The notes under the pieces: model-generated
Database searches by the model: none
Seen by the model: the letters and a program-made list of their open reading frames with translations, nothing else
Told to the model about the DNA's origin: nothing
Position numbers and translations under genes: made by a program
DNA from: Alopecurus myosuroides
Taxonomy: Eukaryota > Streptophyta > Magnoliopsida > Poales > Poaceae
NCBI GenBank assembly: GCA_028641055.1
Contig: CM054057.1
Span: 403,796,814 to 403,860,813 of the forward strand
Length of the DNA stretch: 64,000 nt
Direction of reading: 5' to 3'
In this document: positions 11,358-24,000 of the stretch, piece after piece
Layout of the letters: each line of letters starts with the position of its first letter
Position numbering within the stretch: position 1 is the stretch's first letter

Positions 11358-12940
11358 TGATGGTGCAGATCTTGCACTCGTTGGGAGACCCCAAGAGGAA
11401 GGTATGATAATCACAACAGCAGTTTTCCCTTAGTAAGAAACCAAGGCTTAATCGACCAGTAAGAGGAAGGAGTAACTTCAGAAGGTTGAAGCAGCTGAGA
11501 TGGCAGGGCGCACTACCGGTTAAGAAGCAACGTGGATCCTACACAACACAATCAAATCACTATGACCTAACGAAGCAGTGAGGTTGTCAATCTCACCGGT
11601 TTTGCTGAACACAAAGAGGTTAAACGTATGGTGTGGAAAACAATATGAAAGCATTATGAGAGAAGTATGGAAAGCATTAGGTGTTTTATTAGTATGAGGA
11701 GAAAGCACCGGGGTCCACAGTTCACTAGTGGTGTCTCTCCATGAAATATAAATAACATGTGTGGTGAACAAATTATAGCTGGGCAATTGACAGAAATGAA
11801 GGCTGCACCGCAGTGCATATGCAAGATATAAAGTTTACTACGTGTTTCATGCGGACATTACAACAAGATACATAGACCATTATCCAACTTCATCTACGAC
11901 TAAAAATCCACCCTTCGAATATCATCAAAACAAATGTTGGGTATTAAGTTGCAAGCAACAGATAATCGCAGTAAACAAAGTGTGTAATGTAAACAATAAC
12001 ATCATCCTTAGACAAAGCATTGTTGTTTTCTCCCTAATGGCAACATCACATCCTCCATCCATTACGTTTCAGTCACTCGAGCATGGATGAAAAGGAGGCA
12101 TGAACCCACTATCGAGCATAAATACTCCCTCTTGGAGTTACTAGCATCTACTAACAATAGAGAGCATGCAAGATCATAAATAACATATGCACGAAGATAA
12201 CATGATAGATTGATAATCAGAAGACATAGCATTCAACATTCATCACATCCCAGCAAACACAACATGTAGCATTACATAGAGATGATCTTGATCATGTTAG
12301 GCAGCTCACAAGATCTAAACATGAGGCACATAGTGGAGAGAACAACCATGTAGCTACTTCTATGGACCTGTAGTCTAGGGATGAACTACTCACACATCAC
12401 TTCGGAGGAGGGCATGGTGGTGTAGACCCCTCCGCTGATGATTTCCCCTTTCGGCAGGGTGCCGGGGAGAGCTTCAAAACCCTCCCGATCTCGGGATGAT
12501 GGTGACGATGGCCTCGTGTGTTTCTCTTGAAAAAGTGGGATATCTTTAGGGTTTACGCCTCGGGGGGAATAAATAGGCGAAAGGGTAGAGGCGGTGGAGG
12601 CTCAGGGGCCCCACACCACCCCCTGGCACGGCCAAGGGGGCACGCCACCCTATGGTGTGGGACCCCTGAGGCCCCCCTCCGGGTCTCTTCGGGACTGTGT
12701 GGAACCTCCGGGATTTCTAAGACTTCCGGGCTTCGAATTTTCCAATTCGGAGAATATTTCGAGAACAACTTTTCTGAAACTAAAAACAACAGAAAACAGG
12801 GAACTGGCTCTGTGGCATCTTGTGAATAGGTTATTCTGGAAAATCGATAAAACTGACATAAAGTGTATAGCAAACATGTGGGAAACAATAACAAAACAAC
12901 GTGGAACATCAGAAATTAAGGATACATTTATGACGTATCA
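11358..12940 (-). repeat. 3' LTR of element D
   Basis: The 1583-bp LTR reads on the minus strand from TGATACGTCA (12940) to CACCATCA (11358) and pairs with 32022-33607. A GC-rich promoter-like patch lies at 12560-12720, with a TATA-like CTATTTATT on the minus strand near 12567-12575. The overlapping ORFs of about 100 codons on both strands in this patch are base-composition artefacts. Confidence 0.85.
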
Positions 12941-12955
12941 ACATCCCCAGCCTTA
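12941..12955 (-). promoter_or_regulatory. Polypurine tract of element D
   Basis: On the minus strand the sequence reads TAAGGCTGGGGATGT directly before the 3' LTR. It matches the position and pattern of the tract in E (CTAAGCTTGGGGATGCT). Confidence 0.75.
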
Positions 12956-15787
12956 GTTCATACTCGTCCTCGAGTAGGTAAACGATTAAAACACAATATT
13001 TTCTGAGGCGACGTGCTACCAACAAAAAATTTATCATCAATATGTAGAAGCATAAGTAAGCTGAGACCATAGAACTTCAACATAAGAATGATAAATAAAA
13101 ATTTACTAATATAGCATAGAAATCACTTTGCATCATGAGAAGTAACTCAAATAAAAGATCATCAATAACAATGCAAAGAAAGATATACGTTTGTTTCAAG
13201 TATAGAGAAAGCATGTAAAAGTGATATTTCGCTATTCCTTAAGAGTGGGGAAAACATAAATGCCAGGACAACTTAAAAGTTCACTAGGAAGACTAGAAAA
13301 AATAATTAGAGAACAAGCAATAACACATCATGAATCAATTATTAATGTTTCTGGGACAAATGCACATAAAATTTAGAATGGCAAAAATGCGGTCTCAATT
13401 GTGCACAAGGTTAGAAGATGGAGACTCAACATAAAAGTAAAAGAAAGGCCCTTCGCAGAGGGAAGCATGGATCACTCATGTGCTAGAGCTTTTATTTTAT
13501 TAAAAAGAGGTGTAAAAACTTCACACTCCTCCCATCCATATTTCATAAACCATGGATAACCGAATCCTCGGGTGCCTGCCAACAATCACATACCATGGAG
13601 GAGTGTCTATATTTTAAGAGAGGTGTATGCTTATGTCAACAAATGGTAAACAAAAAACACAGTACGTCACAGGCCAACTGGACTTCACAAGAACGGCACC
13701 CATAGAAGGACGCATCTGGGTAGAAGGTCATCCCCCTTTCTCTTTTGTTTACACAATTATGCTTTGACTGATAATCAGGGGCAAAAATAGTGAAGATAAT
13801 TTGTGTTATTAATTTGGGGCTGGGCACCCTGTTGCCAGCTCTTCTATCATTAGATAAGCATATGAAGCCACTAGTCCAGGGTGTGAAATTCCAATCAACA
13901 AGTGAGATAAATATTCTCTATTTACGTCCTCATGAGCTAAAACAGGAGCACAAAACAGGAGTAATTTTGAAAGTTTTAAAGGTAACACATGAGCAATTTA
14001 CTTTGGTGTGGCGGTTAAATACCACATGTAGGTTCGTATGGTGGACACAATGGGAAAACTGTGGTTTTAGGGAGTTGTATGCAAGAGTAGAGCTCATACT
14101 CAGTACATGTGGAGGCTAGCAAAAGACTGGGAGCGACAAATCAAGAGAGCATAAGAGCCATAATCATGCATAGCGACATAAACATCATTAATCAAAGCAT
14201 AATGGTACCACAAGTTCAAAAACTAAATGATCATAGAGGTTATTCGTGACTGGTTGATAGTCATAAACATGGTGTGAGCATGCGCCAAGTCAACCAAATA
14301 AAACATCCAAAGGATAATACCACAAATTTATGCTTCAATATGACAAGAACAACTCATGATTCTTTCAATTGCACATTAAACACTCTCAGATATTTGAGGC
14401 TAATCATTCTACTCAATAACCACAAGGCTTTAGAACTAAAATAACATCTAGTATGGTAAGAAAAAGTTGTAGCCACAGTCTATACAAGCTTCTACTTGCA
14501 CCGTTAAAAATTCTACCTCAAGCAGCAGTTTCTTTTCCCAACAAGCACCATACAAATCATGCTTTAACAAAAATTATCTACTTTCTACAGCAAGCAAACA
14601 TGAGAAGACTCAGATAAGACTACTAAACTAACAGCTCTGAATAAGATATGCAATGAAAACGAGAGCTAAACAGGAATTTTTGCAGCAACTAGAATAAAAA
14701 CTAAGAATACTAGCATAACAAGTATTCAAACGAAAAAGTGGAGCGTGTCTCTCTCCCAAAAAAAGAATGCTAGGATCCAAATATATTATTGTGGCAAGGA
14801 AAACAAAGGAAAACAAAAGAAAACAAAATAAAAACAAACAGACACTCCAAGTAAACTTCATATGATGTGACCGAATAAAAATATAGTTTCACGAGAAGTG
14901 ACCTGATAGATAGTTGATGAAGAAGGGGATGCCTTGGGCATCCTCAAGATTATCTGCTTGAATCTTCTAAAAATATGCTTGGATGAACCACGGGGGCATA
15001 CCCAAGCTTTTACCTTGCACTCTTCTTGATCACATATATCACCCCTTCTCTTGACACTTGAAAACTTCCTTCACACCACACTCAAACAGTAATTCACATT
15101 AGAGGGTTAGTGCAACAAATAAAAATCCATGGGTTCTGTATGGCACAAGTTCTATTGATACTTCTAAAAATTATCTACATCCACAGATGTTTCTTGAAGC
15201 AAAGAAATCCACCTGACATCGCAAAAGAGCAAATGCAAGAAAAATGGCAGAATCTGTCAAAACCAGAACTTAAAGAACTAAAACCAGAACAAAACATTTC
15301 GAGGCAATTACGTTGCTCAGATAGAAAAACTTAAAGAACTAAAACATTGCGGAATTAGCCAAGGAATAAGCATAAAAAATTTCAGGTCATTCTGAGATTC
15401 CAGGATTTTATACGATTTTTTACGGTGGACAGCAGAAATCTGTTTCCTGCGCAGAAATCCGAAAACCAACTCCAACTCTCATCAGAAACCTTACTTGGCA
15501 CTACTAAAACATGAAAATAAAGATACAAAGGAGTTGATACATAAGTATACAAATCCTTGATTCAAATAAAACTGATAAAAAATAAGCAAAAAAATAAAAC
15601 CATGGGTTATCTCTCAAGAAGTGCTTTTCTTTAACGCCTTTTAGCTAGACAGAAAGAAAGAAGATGCTCACATAAAAATATGAATTAAGCAAAAGAGAGC
15701 ATCAAGAAGCAAGTATAAAAAAATTTAAGTCTAAACCACTTTCTATGCATAGGAATATTATAAATAAATAAATCAAAGAAGCTCAAA
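12956..15787 (-). mobile_element. Non-coding 3' internal spacer of element D
   Basis: I see no gene. The part from 13000 to about 14110 is homologous, in reverse orientation, to F 2520-3420 and E 59141-60057. Conserved blocks lie at 13421-13492 and 13620-13750. An A-rich stretch at 14770-14850 (T-rich in sense) mirrors the T-rich start of F's spacer. Confidence 0.65.
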
Positions 15788-16195
15788 CTAGAAATCATTT
15801 GAAGGTAGAACAAGAGCATTTTCAAAACTTTCAACCATCTTTTCCTCTCTCATAATAATTTTCAGTAGCATCATGAACAAACTCAATAAAATAATTATCA
15901 CATAAAGCATATTTTTCATGAAGCAAAAGAGAGCATCAAGGAGCAAGTATAAAACAAATTTAAGTATAGCCCACTTCCTATGCATAGGAATCTTGTAAAG
16001 AAATAAATTAAAGAAGCTCAAGCTAGAAATCACGGGAAGGTAGAACAAGAGCAATTTCAAAACTTTCAACAAAAAGAGAGGCATTTTAGTAACGTGAAAA
16101 TTCCTAAAACCATATTTTCTTATCTCATAATAATATTTAGTAGCATAATGAACAAAATCAACAATATAATTATCACATAAAGCATGTTTGTCATG
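15689..16195 (-). repeat. Imperfect tandem duplication (period about 234 bp) in D
   Basis: GCAAAAGAGAGCATCAAG occurs at 15689 and, with one change, at 15923. The following 180 bases match in both units, including ATGCATAGGAAT and GGTAGAACAAGAGCA. The second unit carries an extra segment of about 40 bases (near 16070-16110). The duplication falls in the 3' end of D's ORF and would repeat a hydrophobic protein segment. Confidence 0.65.
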
Positions 16196-16499
16196 GTTTA
16201 AAGCACACAATTCATATCAAGCTCCAAAACAGTGGGAAAAAAATTTAAAATCAGCTCCTCTTTCTTCCCACTTTTAGCAATAGCAAAACAAGATAATTGG
16301 TCACTCTTAAAAGGTATATGACACATTATAGCAATCCTACTTTCAGTAGCATTATAATTCATAACATCAAGTAACATAGGACCATCAACAAGAGCATTAT
16401 CATAGGATTTATCATAGTAGCATAGATTCTCATAAATAACAGTAGCAATATCATTCTCAATAGTTTCATTCATAGTAGTATCAAAGTCAGAAGTATAGA
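15788..16499 (-). pseudogene. D-encoded uncharacterised ORF, 3' part
   Basis: Two overlapping minus-strand frames (down to 16198, then 16210 to 15788) together continue the ORF that begins at 31837. The first part is polar and acidic. The second is strongly hydrophobic, with at least two stretches that look like membrane segments separated by a short basic MHRKW motif. The frame slips at a TG repeat near 16205-16210. I recognise no enzyme domain. Athila-type elements can carry an env-like ORF after pol, and the hydrophobic segments would fit that, but there is no pol here, so this is only a possibility. The ORF is split by B between 16499 and 31189; across the split the frame continues in phase. 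Confidence 0.45.
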
Positions 16500-16504
16500 A
16501 AGTA
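16500..16504. repeat. Target site duplication of B, left copy
   Basis: AAGTA here matches AAGTA at 31184-31188 exactly, flanking the outer LTR ends of B. Confidence 0.93.
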
Positions 16505-17175
16505 TGCCGCACCCGGACTTCTAGAGGATGCTCACAGTCAGCTAAACAGTAGAACAAATGGCTTACGGGGCATACCGGCACCCGCATCTCAATATGAGCA
16601 GGCCAACACGTAAACGTGTGACAACCATTCTCTACTATCCATCGTCTGCGTAAACCATCCCATAGAAATCAGGACACTTCCGTTGACGTACTTCATAACA
16701 TACACACATGGTACGTCAACGGCGTTAGAACAACTGATATCACAACATATCTCTAAGACACAAAAGATTGAAATAAGTTGCAAATAGCTCTCACTAGAGC
16801 AGAGATAGCAAATACAATCATCCAGAGGACACATGTCCCAACAATTCATCATTACAACACAGCGGAAGCATCCAAAGTGTCTGAGTACAGACAAGATCCA
16901 AATAGGCCTAAGAGGCCGGAAACGAAAAGACGGAGCCCATCCACGCTATCTCGGATCCTGCCCGGGTCCGCTATCTACTCGTCAGCAGCCTCGTCGTACT
17001 CCACGTAGTAGCCACCATGGGGATCCCCGGAAACGTAGTCTGCGGAAACCACAGCCCCAAAGGGGTCAGTACATAAACGTACTGGCAAGCAAGACTCACA
17101 AGATACCATAGTGTACCCGGCAACACCAAGTACAGATGCTTTGGGTTCAACGGAAGAATAGGTGATACAAAATTG

Positions 17176-17264
17176 CGGCAGCAGGCTGCTCTACCCAACT
17201 ACAGAAACACGCTACAACTTCCGGCTAAAAGAGAGGGATAAGATAGCGTATCGTAACCAACTAC
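17176..17264 (-). other. LTR block shared by B and C (89 bp, about 93% identical)
   Basis: The block aligns without gaps to C at 45741-45829, with six differences counted by eye and one uninterrupted identical stretch of about 38 bp. The surrounding LTR sequence of B and C is far less similar. It lies in the U5-side part of the LTR in sense orientation. A function in the leader RNA or in integration is plausible but unproven. Confidence 0.7.
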
Positions 17265-17472
17265 TACTAATCTCAAACAAACCCATCCTGGATCTCGCCC
17301 CTTATCCAAAGAAACAATCCGAGGATAACTCACACAGTTGGATTAATGATGGGTCAAGTTTTGTGTCAATAAGACTATTACTAGTCAAGTTATCATTAGT
17401 TAGGTGTAAGTTGTTCTGAGTACTTGTTAGCCAGTACTTTCACCAAGTCAACCATAACCGCGGAAAACACGG

Positions 17473-17484
17473 CTTCTCGAGAAG
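17473..17484. other. Perfect 12-bp palindrome in B 3' LTR
   Basis: CTTCTCGAGAAG is its own reverse complement and is embedded in a B/C-conserved segment (17403-17500). The same palindrome lies in C at 46037-46048 and 50745-50756. It falls inside the 256-bp segment missing from B's 5' LTR. Confidence 0.7.
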
Positions 17485-19504
17485 ATTTATCCCTGCAGGG
17501 GTGCACCAATTTGGCCGTACACGTATGAATATCCCGCCAGACGGGAATCAAACCCACCAAGCGAGGCACTCAACACAACTCAACTCTTCTTCGCATCAAG
17601 CCCAAAGCACCACGTGTTGTGCGTGCGCGGCTAATCGAGCCCCCACGAAGAAAAGGGGGACCCTCATAGCACTCTAAGACCACGCCGCCCTAAATGCCGA
17701 CTACAAAAGTTCCACCCTGGCCTCGGGTTCGTACCTGCATATGCGTGCATCAAATGGAAAGCCCGAACTAAGGGTGGCGATTTGGACGAGATGCGAATCG
17801 AATAAAATTGAGGGGGCCGCCCATACACGCTTCCCACATGCGGATAGTGCGCTCATCATGGATCAGTAGACAAGACCCTTTTCCTAATTAGGGTCGACAC
17901 TAGCAGGCCTCAAAACCACGCCGGGCCTCCTGCCGGTGCCTTATCTTCACATTAGCATTACCTCAAACATTAACAGGTTGATTGTTTAAACATCGAGAGA
18001 ATATAATAAATATGGTAACAGAAATAACGTACAACAGACTCGAGCATAAACAACCCTAAGCATGCTAGTAAGACACAAGCAACAAGCAATGGGGTATAGG
18101 TGTGGAGGTGAGGCTATATCAGGGTTAAAGGATAACATGTGATAGGATCGAACACAAGCAACGATTCATAAGGCTAGCAGAATAGACAACGGAAAGTATC
18201 GATAACCAGTGTGGAAAGGACACAATGGTTCATGTGAGTGAATACTTGCCTGCAAACTCAGCAGCCTGGTACTCAGCTAACTCCTCAGAAGTAGTGACGT
18301 AAACCTCGTCTGTCTCAACGTCGTCGTCTATTCGGGAAGAAGCAAACAAACAACGCAGAGAGACAAACAATCAATAACATGGCATAATGCACAATCATGG
18401 GATGATGCATGACAATTTAACTGATGCATCAAAATAAGATAGTTGACATGGTAACATAATTAAATGGACCCATATGCAATTTGGGTTGCATATGGAAAGC
18501 CCATGAATTAAGGTTGAAATAGTTGTTCTACAACTAACCATCATGTGAAAGTGGATTAGCATGATGCATGGATGAGGAAAACAGAAACAGAACAACAATA
18601 GCTTCAATTTGAAATAAGGTTTACCAAGTTTGGAATTTACTTATTAAGTTATGGAAATTTGCTTCTTAAAGGAGTTACACAAGCATTTGTTGTTTTCACC
18701 AATTTTAATTGTTCAAAATAAATAACAAAATTCATATTTAGAAATAACATAAATTTTAGGTGGAATACATGTTTCACTTGTTGAAAAAGGATTTAGAATA
18801 AATTAATTATGAATTAAACAAGTTTAAACAAGATTTAAATGAATTTAATGTAATTATGAATTTATTTGAATTTTTATTTGTTCAAAACATTAATTAAAAT
18901 TCATATTTGAAAAGATTATAATTTTCTGCTTTGAAAACATATTTTATATGTTCAAAAAGAATTTAATTTGACCAAGTTATGAATTTAGCAATTTTAAATG
19001 ATTTAAACAAGGTTTAAATTATTTAACTAATTTTAATAATTCAAAACATGAAACAAAGTTTATATTTGAAATGGTGGTTTAATTTGACATGGAAAACATA
19101 TTTTATATGTGACATTTGAAATAATATTGAAATAGTTATGAAATTAACCAAATTGGAAAAGAGTTGTTTGAATTTGAAATTTGAAAACATTTGAAATGTT
19201 CAAAACAGAAAACAAATGATTTAAAAAGGTAGAGAATTAAATTTGGTTCAGATTACATATTTTATTTGTATTATTTGGATGTGTTATGCAATTTTTATAA
19301 AGGTTTGAAATTTAGGGATTAATCTGTAAATAAAATGGATTTAAATTAAAAGAAAAAGGCCAGAAACGAGTTACACCTTGCAGTGGCCTAGCCTGGGCCA
19401 CTAACGAGGGGGGCCCATGGGCCACGGAGGCGCGCGTGTGTGCGCGTGGCAGCAGAGCCGCTGACAGAGGACCCCGTCTGTCAGCCTTTGATGGTAAAAA
19501 GGGT

Positions 19505-19590
19505 GGGTTTTTATTCCGCGGAAGGCAGGGATCGAACCCTGGCCGCGGGCTCGCGCGAGCAGGGCTGCTGCCACTGCGCTAGCTCGAGTT
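19505..19590 (-). other. tRNA-like A-box/B-box module in B 3' LTR
   Basis: On the minus strand TAGCGCAGTGG (19581-19571) matches an A box and GGTTCGATCC (19538-19529) matches a B box. The 43-nt start-to-start spacing is the same as in true tRNA genes. A T run follows within about 35 nt, as at Pol III terminators. The sequence does not fold into a full tRNA by eye, so it is tRNA- or SINE-derived rather than a tRNA gene. Confidence 0.55.
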
Positions 19591-20140
19591 TCTTGTCAGT
19601 ATAGCGTGCGTGGGGAGGTTGAGGTTCAGAAAGCGCGCGTGTAACTGAAACTGTAAGTTTCAGGTTGCTGAAACTCTACAGAACGGAGGCAGTCGCCGGC
19701 GGCGAGCTGCTGCTGTTCGCGGTGGCGGCTGATCGTGGTTGCGGGTGTGTCCAGGGGTGGTGCGTGTGCTTGCGTGTGTAGGGAGGAACAGAGAGAGGGA
19801 GGTGGACGTCGTGGTGCTCACCGGCATTGCAGGTGAAGCAGAGGCTCGGGGAAGGTGGACCTCGCAGGCGACAGAGGCACGGACGGCAGCGTCGATGCAG
19901 TGGCCCTCCGTGTTCGCTGTGGTGTCGAGGGGGTAGAGGAAACCGTGGGGAGGCGATGCCCGCTGCTAGTCAGGCCTGAGGTGGACCATCGCGGCGGCGA
20001 TTGCCGGAGTTCAGAGGTGGTGGTGCTCGGAATTCAGAGGCAGAGAGGGAGGAGCAGAGGAAGGAAGGAGAAAAGAATGTCGACGGCGACGCGAGGAAGT
20101 GGAGAGAGAGGAGAGCTAGGGCAGAGGGGGAAGGACTAGG

Positions 20141-20152
20141 GCAGATATAAGG
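20141..20152 (-). promoter_or_regulatory. TATA-box candidate in B 3' LTR
   Basis: The minus strand reads CCTCCTTATATCTGCCC at the edge of the GC-rich patch, followed by CT-rich leader-like sequence. This is the expected LTR promoter position. Confidence 0.5.
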
Positions 20153-20991
20153 AGGAGGGGGGAGGAGCTCGGCCGTTCCTCCTCTTCTCTGTCGACGTGG
20201 ATGCGCCCGATGGCGTGCCGTACGAAGGTAGGAGAAAAGGGAGGGGGTAGCAGGCCGTGGGTTAGGTGGGCTGGGCCTGCTGCCTCTCCCTCTGCGTTTC
20301 TTTTTATTTATTTATTTTTTCCTGTTTAAATGTTTCTGTTTTTTTGCAGAAATAGAATAGGAAGAAAAGAGTGGGTATTTGGGGTTGGAAAAATTAGGAA
20401 AAAAAATGTATGAGTTATTTATTATAAAAACAGCAATGTGCAACCTTTTGTTTCCCAAATTTTTTAATTTATGTTGCTGTTTAGAAATTAATTGAATTTA
20501 ATTGAATTTGATATTAATTGAATTATTGAAAGCAATAATTTAAACTAGTTTGAACTTACAACTTTAATGAAAACAATTTAATTGCTTTGATTTGAATATT
20601 CATTTGGAAAATGTAACAACACAAGTTTGCAAACTTTTGTTTTTCAAATATTTCAAATTAGTTGTTGTTTGTATTTTAATTGAATTTGAGCACTTTTGAT
20701 ATTAATTGAAACATGGAAAAGAAGCAATTTAAAAGGTTTGAACTTCCAAGTTATTGGAAACAAAATAATGTTTTGATTTGAAATTTTCATTTGAAAAATT
20801 GTGACAGCACAAGTATGAAACAAATATTTGAATATTGCTTGAATTTCAAATGGGAAAACAAGGGAAAAACAGATGGAAACAAATGGAAAACAAATGCCAA
20901 AACAAATGCAATGATGATGTCATGATGCAAAACATAAATAAAACAAGAAAACAAACATTCTAGGGGTTGTTTTCATACTTGGGATGTTACA

Positions 20992-21005
20992 AAACGCCCC
21001 CCCTT
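20992..21005 (-). promoter_or_regulatory. Polypurine tract of element B
   Basis: On the minus strand CAAGGGGGGGCGTTT abuts the 3' LTR start TGTAACATCCC. Confidence 0.75.
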
Positions 21006-21028
21006 GAAGGAATCGCCCCCTGAGATTC

Positions 21029-24000
21029 CTACTGAGAAGAGAAAAGGTCCCGATACTTCTTGCGAAGATCCTCTTCGGTCTCCCATGTTGCCTCTTTATC
21101 GGAATGATGGGACCACTGCACTTTCAAGAACTTGGTGCTCTTGTTGCGAGTTTTACGCTCGGTCTCATCGAGGATACGAATAGGGTGCTCCTCATAAGAG
21201 AGATCTTCTTGCAGTTCAATTGAATCATGATCAACTGCACGACCTGGGTCTTTGAAGCACCTCTTGAGCTGTGACACGTGAAACACATCGTGCACCTTGG
21301 ATAGCTTTTCTGGAAGTTCAAGACGATAGGCATTTTCTGCACGCCTTGAGAGAATGTTGAAAGGACCAATGTATCTCGGTGCAAGCTTTCCTTTAACACC
21401 AAAACGATGAGTGCCTCTGAGGGGAGTTACACGGAGATATGCTTTGTCACCAGGTGCATAGATCATATCCCTGTGCTTGCTGTCATAGTAGCTTTTCTGA
21501 CGAGACTGAGCAATCTTGAGATTGTCACGAATGATACGAACTTTCTCTTCGGCTTCCTTAACAATGTCAGGGCCTAAGAGTGAACGTTCACCAGCCCCAG
21601 ACCAATTAATTGGACTCCTGCATCTGCGGCCATAGAGAGCTTCAAATGGTGCCATGCCTAGGCTTGCCTGGAAGCTGTTGTTGTAGGAGAATTCAGCATA
21701 TGGAAGACATTCCTCCCATTTCATGCCAAAAGAGAGACCACATGCTCTGAGCATATCCTCGAGAATCTGATTGACTCTTTCGACTTGACCTTGAGACTGA
21801 GGGTGGTAAGCTGTGCTAAACAGAAGTTTGGTGCCCAATGCTTCTTGAAAGCTTTTCCAGAAATGAGAAGTGAATATGCTTCCACGGTCTGAGCTTATTT
21901 CCAATGGAACACCATGAAGAGGAACAATCTTTGCTGTGTAGAGCTCTGCTAACTGGCTAGCTGAGATTGTCTCTTTGACAGGAAAGAAGTGAGCTACTTT
22001 TGTGAGACGATCAATGACAACGAAGATTGCATCGTTGCCCTTCTTGGACTTTGGGAAACCCGTGACGAAGTCCATTTCAATCATGTCCCACTTCCACGCA
22101 GGGATTTTCAGAGGTTGGAGAAGACTAGATGTTTTCTGATGAACTACCTTAACACGTTGACAAACGTCGCATTCAGAAACGTATTGAGCAATTTCACGTT
22201 TCATGCCAGGACACCAATACAGTGTCTTGAGATCCTGGTACATCTTTGTACTTCCAGGGTGTATGGAGAGAGGAGTTTCATGAGCCTCCTTGAGAATGAC
22301 ATCTTTGAGAATTTGAACTTGAGGAACTGCAATGCGTCCTTCGAAGAACACAGTTCCCTTGTCATCAATTGAGAAGGACTTAAATTTCTCCTTGCCTTCT
22401 TTGATGTGTTCTACCATCTTCTTGATTTCAGCATCACGAAGTTGTTCAGAACGAATCTTGTCCTCGAGAGTTGGACTGGCTGTCAAGTTTGCAAGATAAC
22501 CTTGAGGAACAAGACCAAGGTTGAGCTTCTGGAATTCTTCATGAAGAGGAGGTTGGCTTTCCATGATCATGAGATTATTGCAATACGACTTGCGACTAAG
22601 AGCATCGGCCATAACATTAGCCTTGCCTGAAGTGTAAGAAATGGTAAGATCAAAGTCTTTAATCTTTTCAATCCATCTCCTTTGCCTGAGGTTTAGATCT
22701 GGTTGAGTGAAAATGTATTTCAGACTCTTATGATCGGAAAAGATTTCAGTGCGGTTACCCAACAAGTATTGTCTCCATTTCTTGAGGGCAAACACAACTG
22801 TTGCAAGTTCAAGGTCATGAGTGGGATAATTGAGCTCATGTGCGTTCAACTGACGTGAAGCATAAGCCACAACTTGACGTTCTTGCATAAGAACTGCACC
22901 TAGACCTTGGAGAGAAGCGTCACAGAATATCTGGAAAGGTTTGGTAGGATCTGGGCCAACCAGGACTGGTGTAGAAGTGAGTTTAGCCTTGAGGAGATTG
23001 AAACTTTCATCACATTGCGGAGACCAAACGAACTTCTTGTCCTTCTTTGTGAGATCAGTGAGAGGTTTAGCAATCTTCGAGAAGTTTTGGACGAAACGAC
23101 GGCAATAGCTAGCCAAGCCAAGAAAACTTCTTACTTGCTTCACCGTCTTTGGAGGTTTCCAATCAACAATTGCTTTAACCTTTTCTGGATCAATGGCTAT
23201 GCCCTTGGCTGAGATGACATGACCAAGGTAAGCAACTTCTGGAATCCAGAACTCACATTTGGAGAATTTGGCAAATAGACGATGCTCGTGAAGCTTCATG
23301 AGAGTGAGACAAAGATGTTCTTCATGCTCTTCCTCGGATTTTGAGTAGACAAGAATGTCATCAAGATATACCACAACGAACTTGCCGAGGTATTCATGGA
23401 AGATAGAATTCATGAGTCGAGAGAAAGTCTCCGGTGCATTGGTGAGACCAAAGGACATGACGGTGAATTCATATAGACCGTAGCGAGTGGTGAAGGCTGT
23501 CTTTGGAATATCCTCTTTTCTGATCTTTATTTGATGGTAACCCATTCTCAAGTCCAACTTTGAGAATATTGAGGCTCCAGCAAGTTGATCAAAAAGATCA
23601 TCGATACGAGTAATTGGATACTTATTTTTGATGGTTTTCTCGTTAAGAGGACGATAGTCAACAACGAGTCTCTCTGTGTGATCCTTCTTTGCAACGAACA
23701 GAGTTGGGCAACCCCAAGCCGAGGAACTAGGTTGAATGTAACCTTTTTCCATGTACATATCAATTTGTTTGTTCAACAACTTCAGCTCGAGAGTTCCTAT
23801 CTTGTAAGGATGCTTAGAGATTGGAGCAGTACCTGGTTCAAGTTCGATCACGAACTCAACAGCTCTGTCCGGAGGCATTCCTGGCAACTCTTCTGGAAAG
23901 ACGTCAGGGAAGTCGCAAACCACCGGAACATTTTCAAGTGAAGGTAGAGGTTTTGCATCAAGGTTGCATAGCTGAATGGAATTTGATTCATTTGGAGAAT

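Larger units (their letters stand above)
16505..20991 (-). repeat. 3' LTR of element B (4.49 kb)
   Basis: In sense (minus) it begins TGTAACATCCC at 20991 and ends GGGTGCGGCA at 16505. Relative to the 5' LTR it has an extra 256 bp (17440-17695) and an extra 29 bp (19100-19128). C's LTRs also contain sequence matching the start of the 256-bp piece, so the long form is ancestral and the 5' LTR suffered the deletion. AT-rich flanks surround a GC-rich core at 19380-20300. ORFs within the GC core (19739-20139) are not conserved in reading frame and are not called. Confidence 0.93.

Noticed and set aside
12553..12956. ORFs of 100-140 codons on both strands in D and E LTRs, including 33255-33683 and 60173-60461
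   Set aside because: All sit in the GC-rich promoter patch; equal-length ORFs on both strands are typical of composition bias.
19505..19590. True tRNA gene
   Set aside because: A and B boxes are present but no complete cloverleaf or acceptor stem can be drawn, and the module is part of every LTR copy of B.
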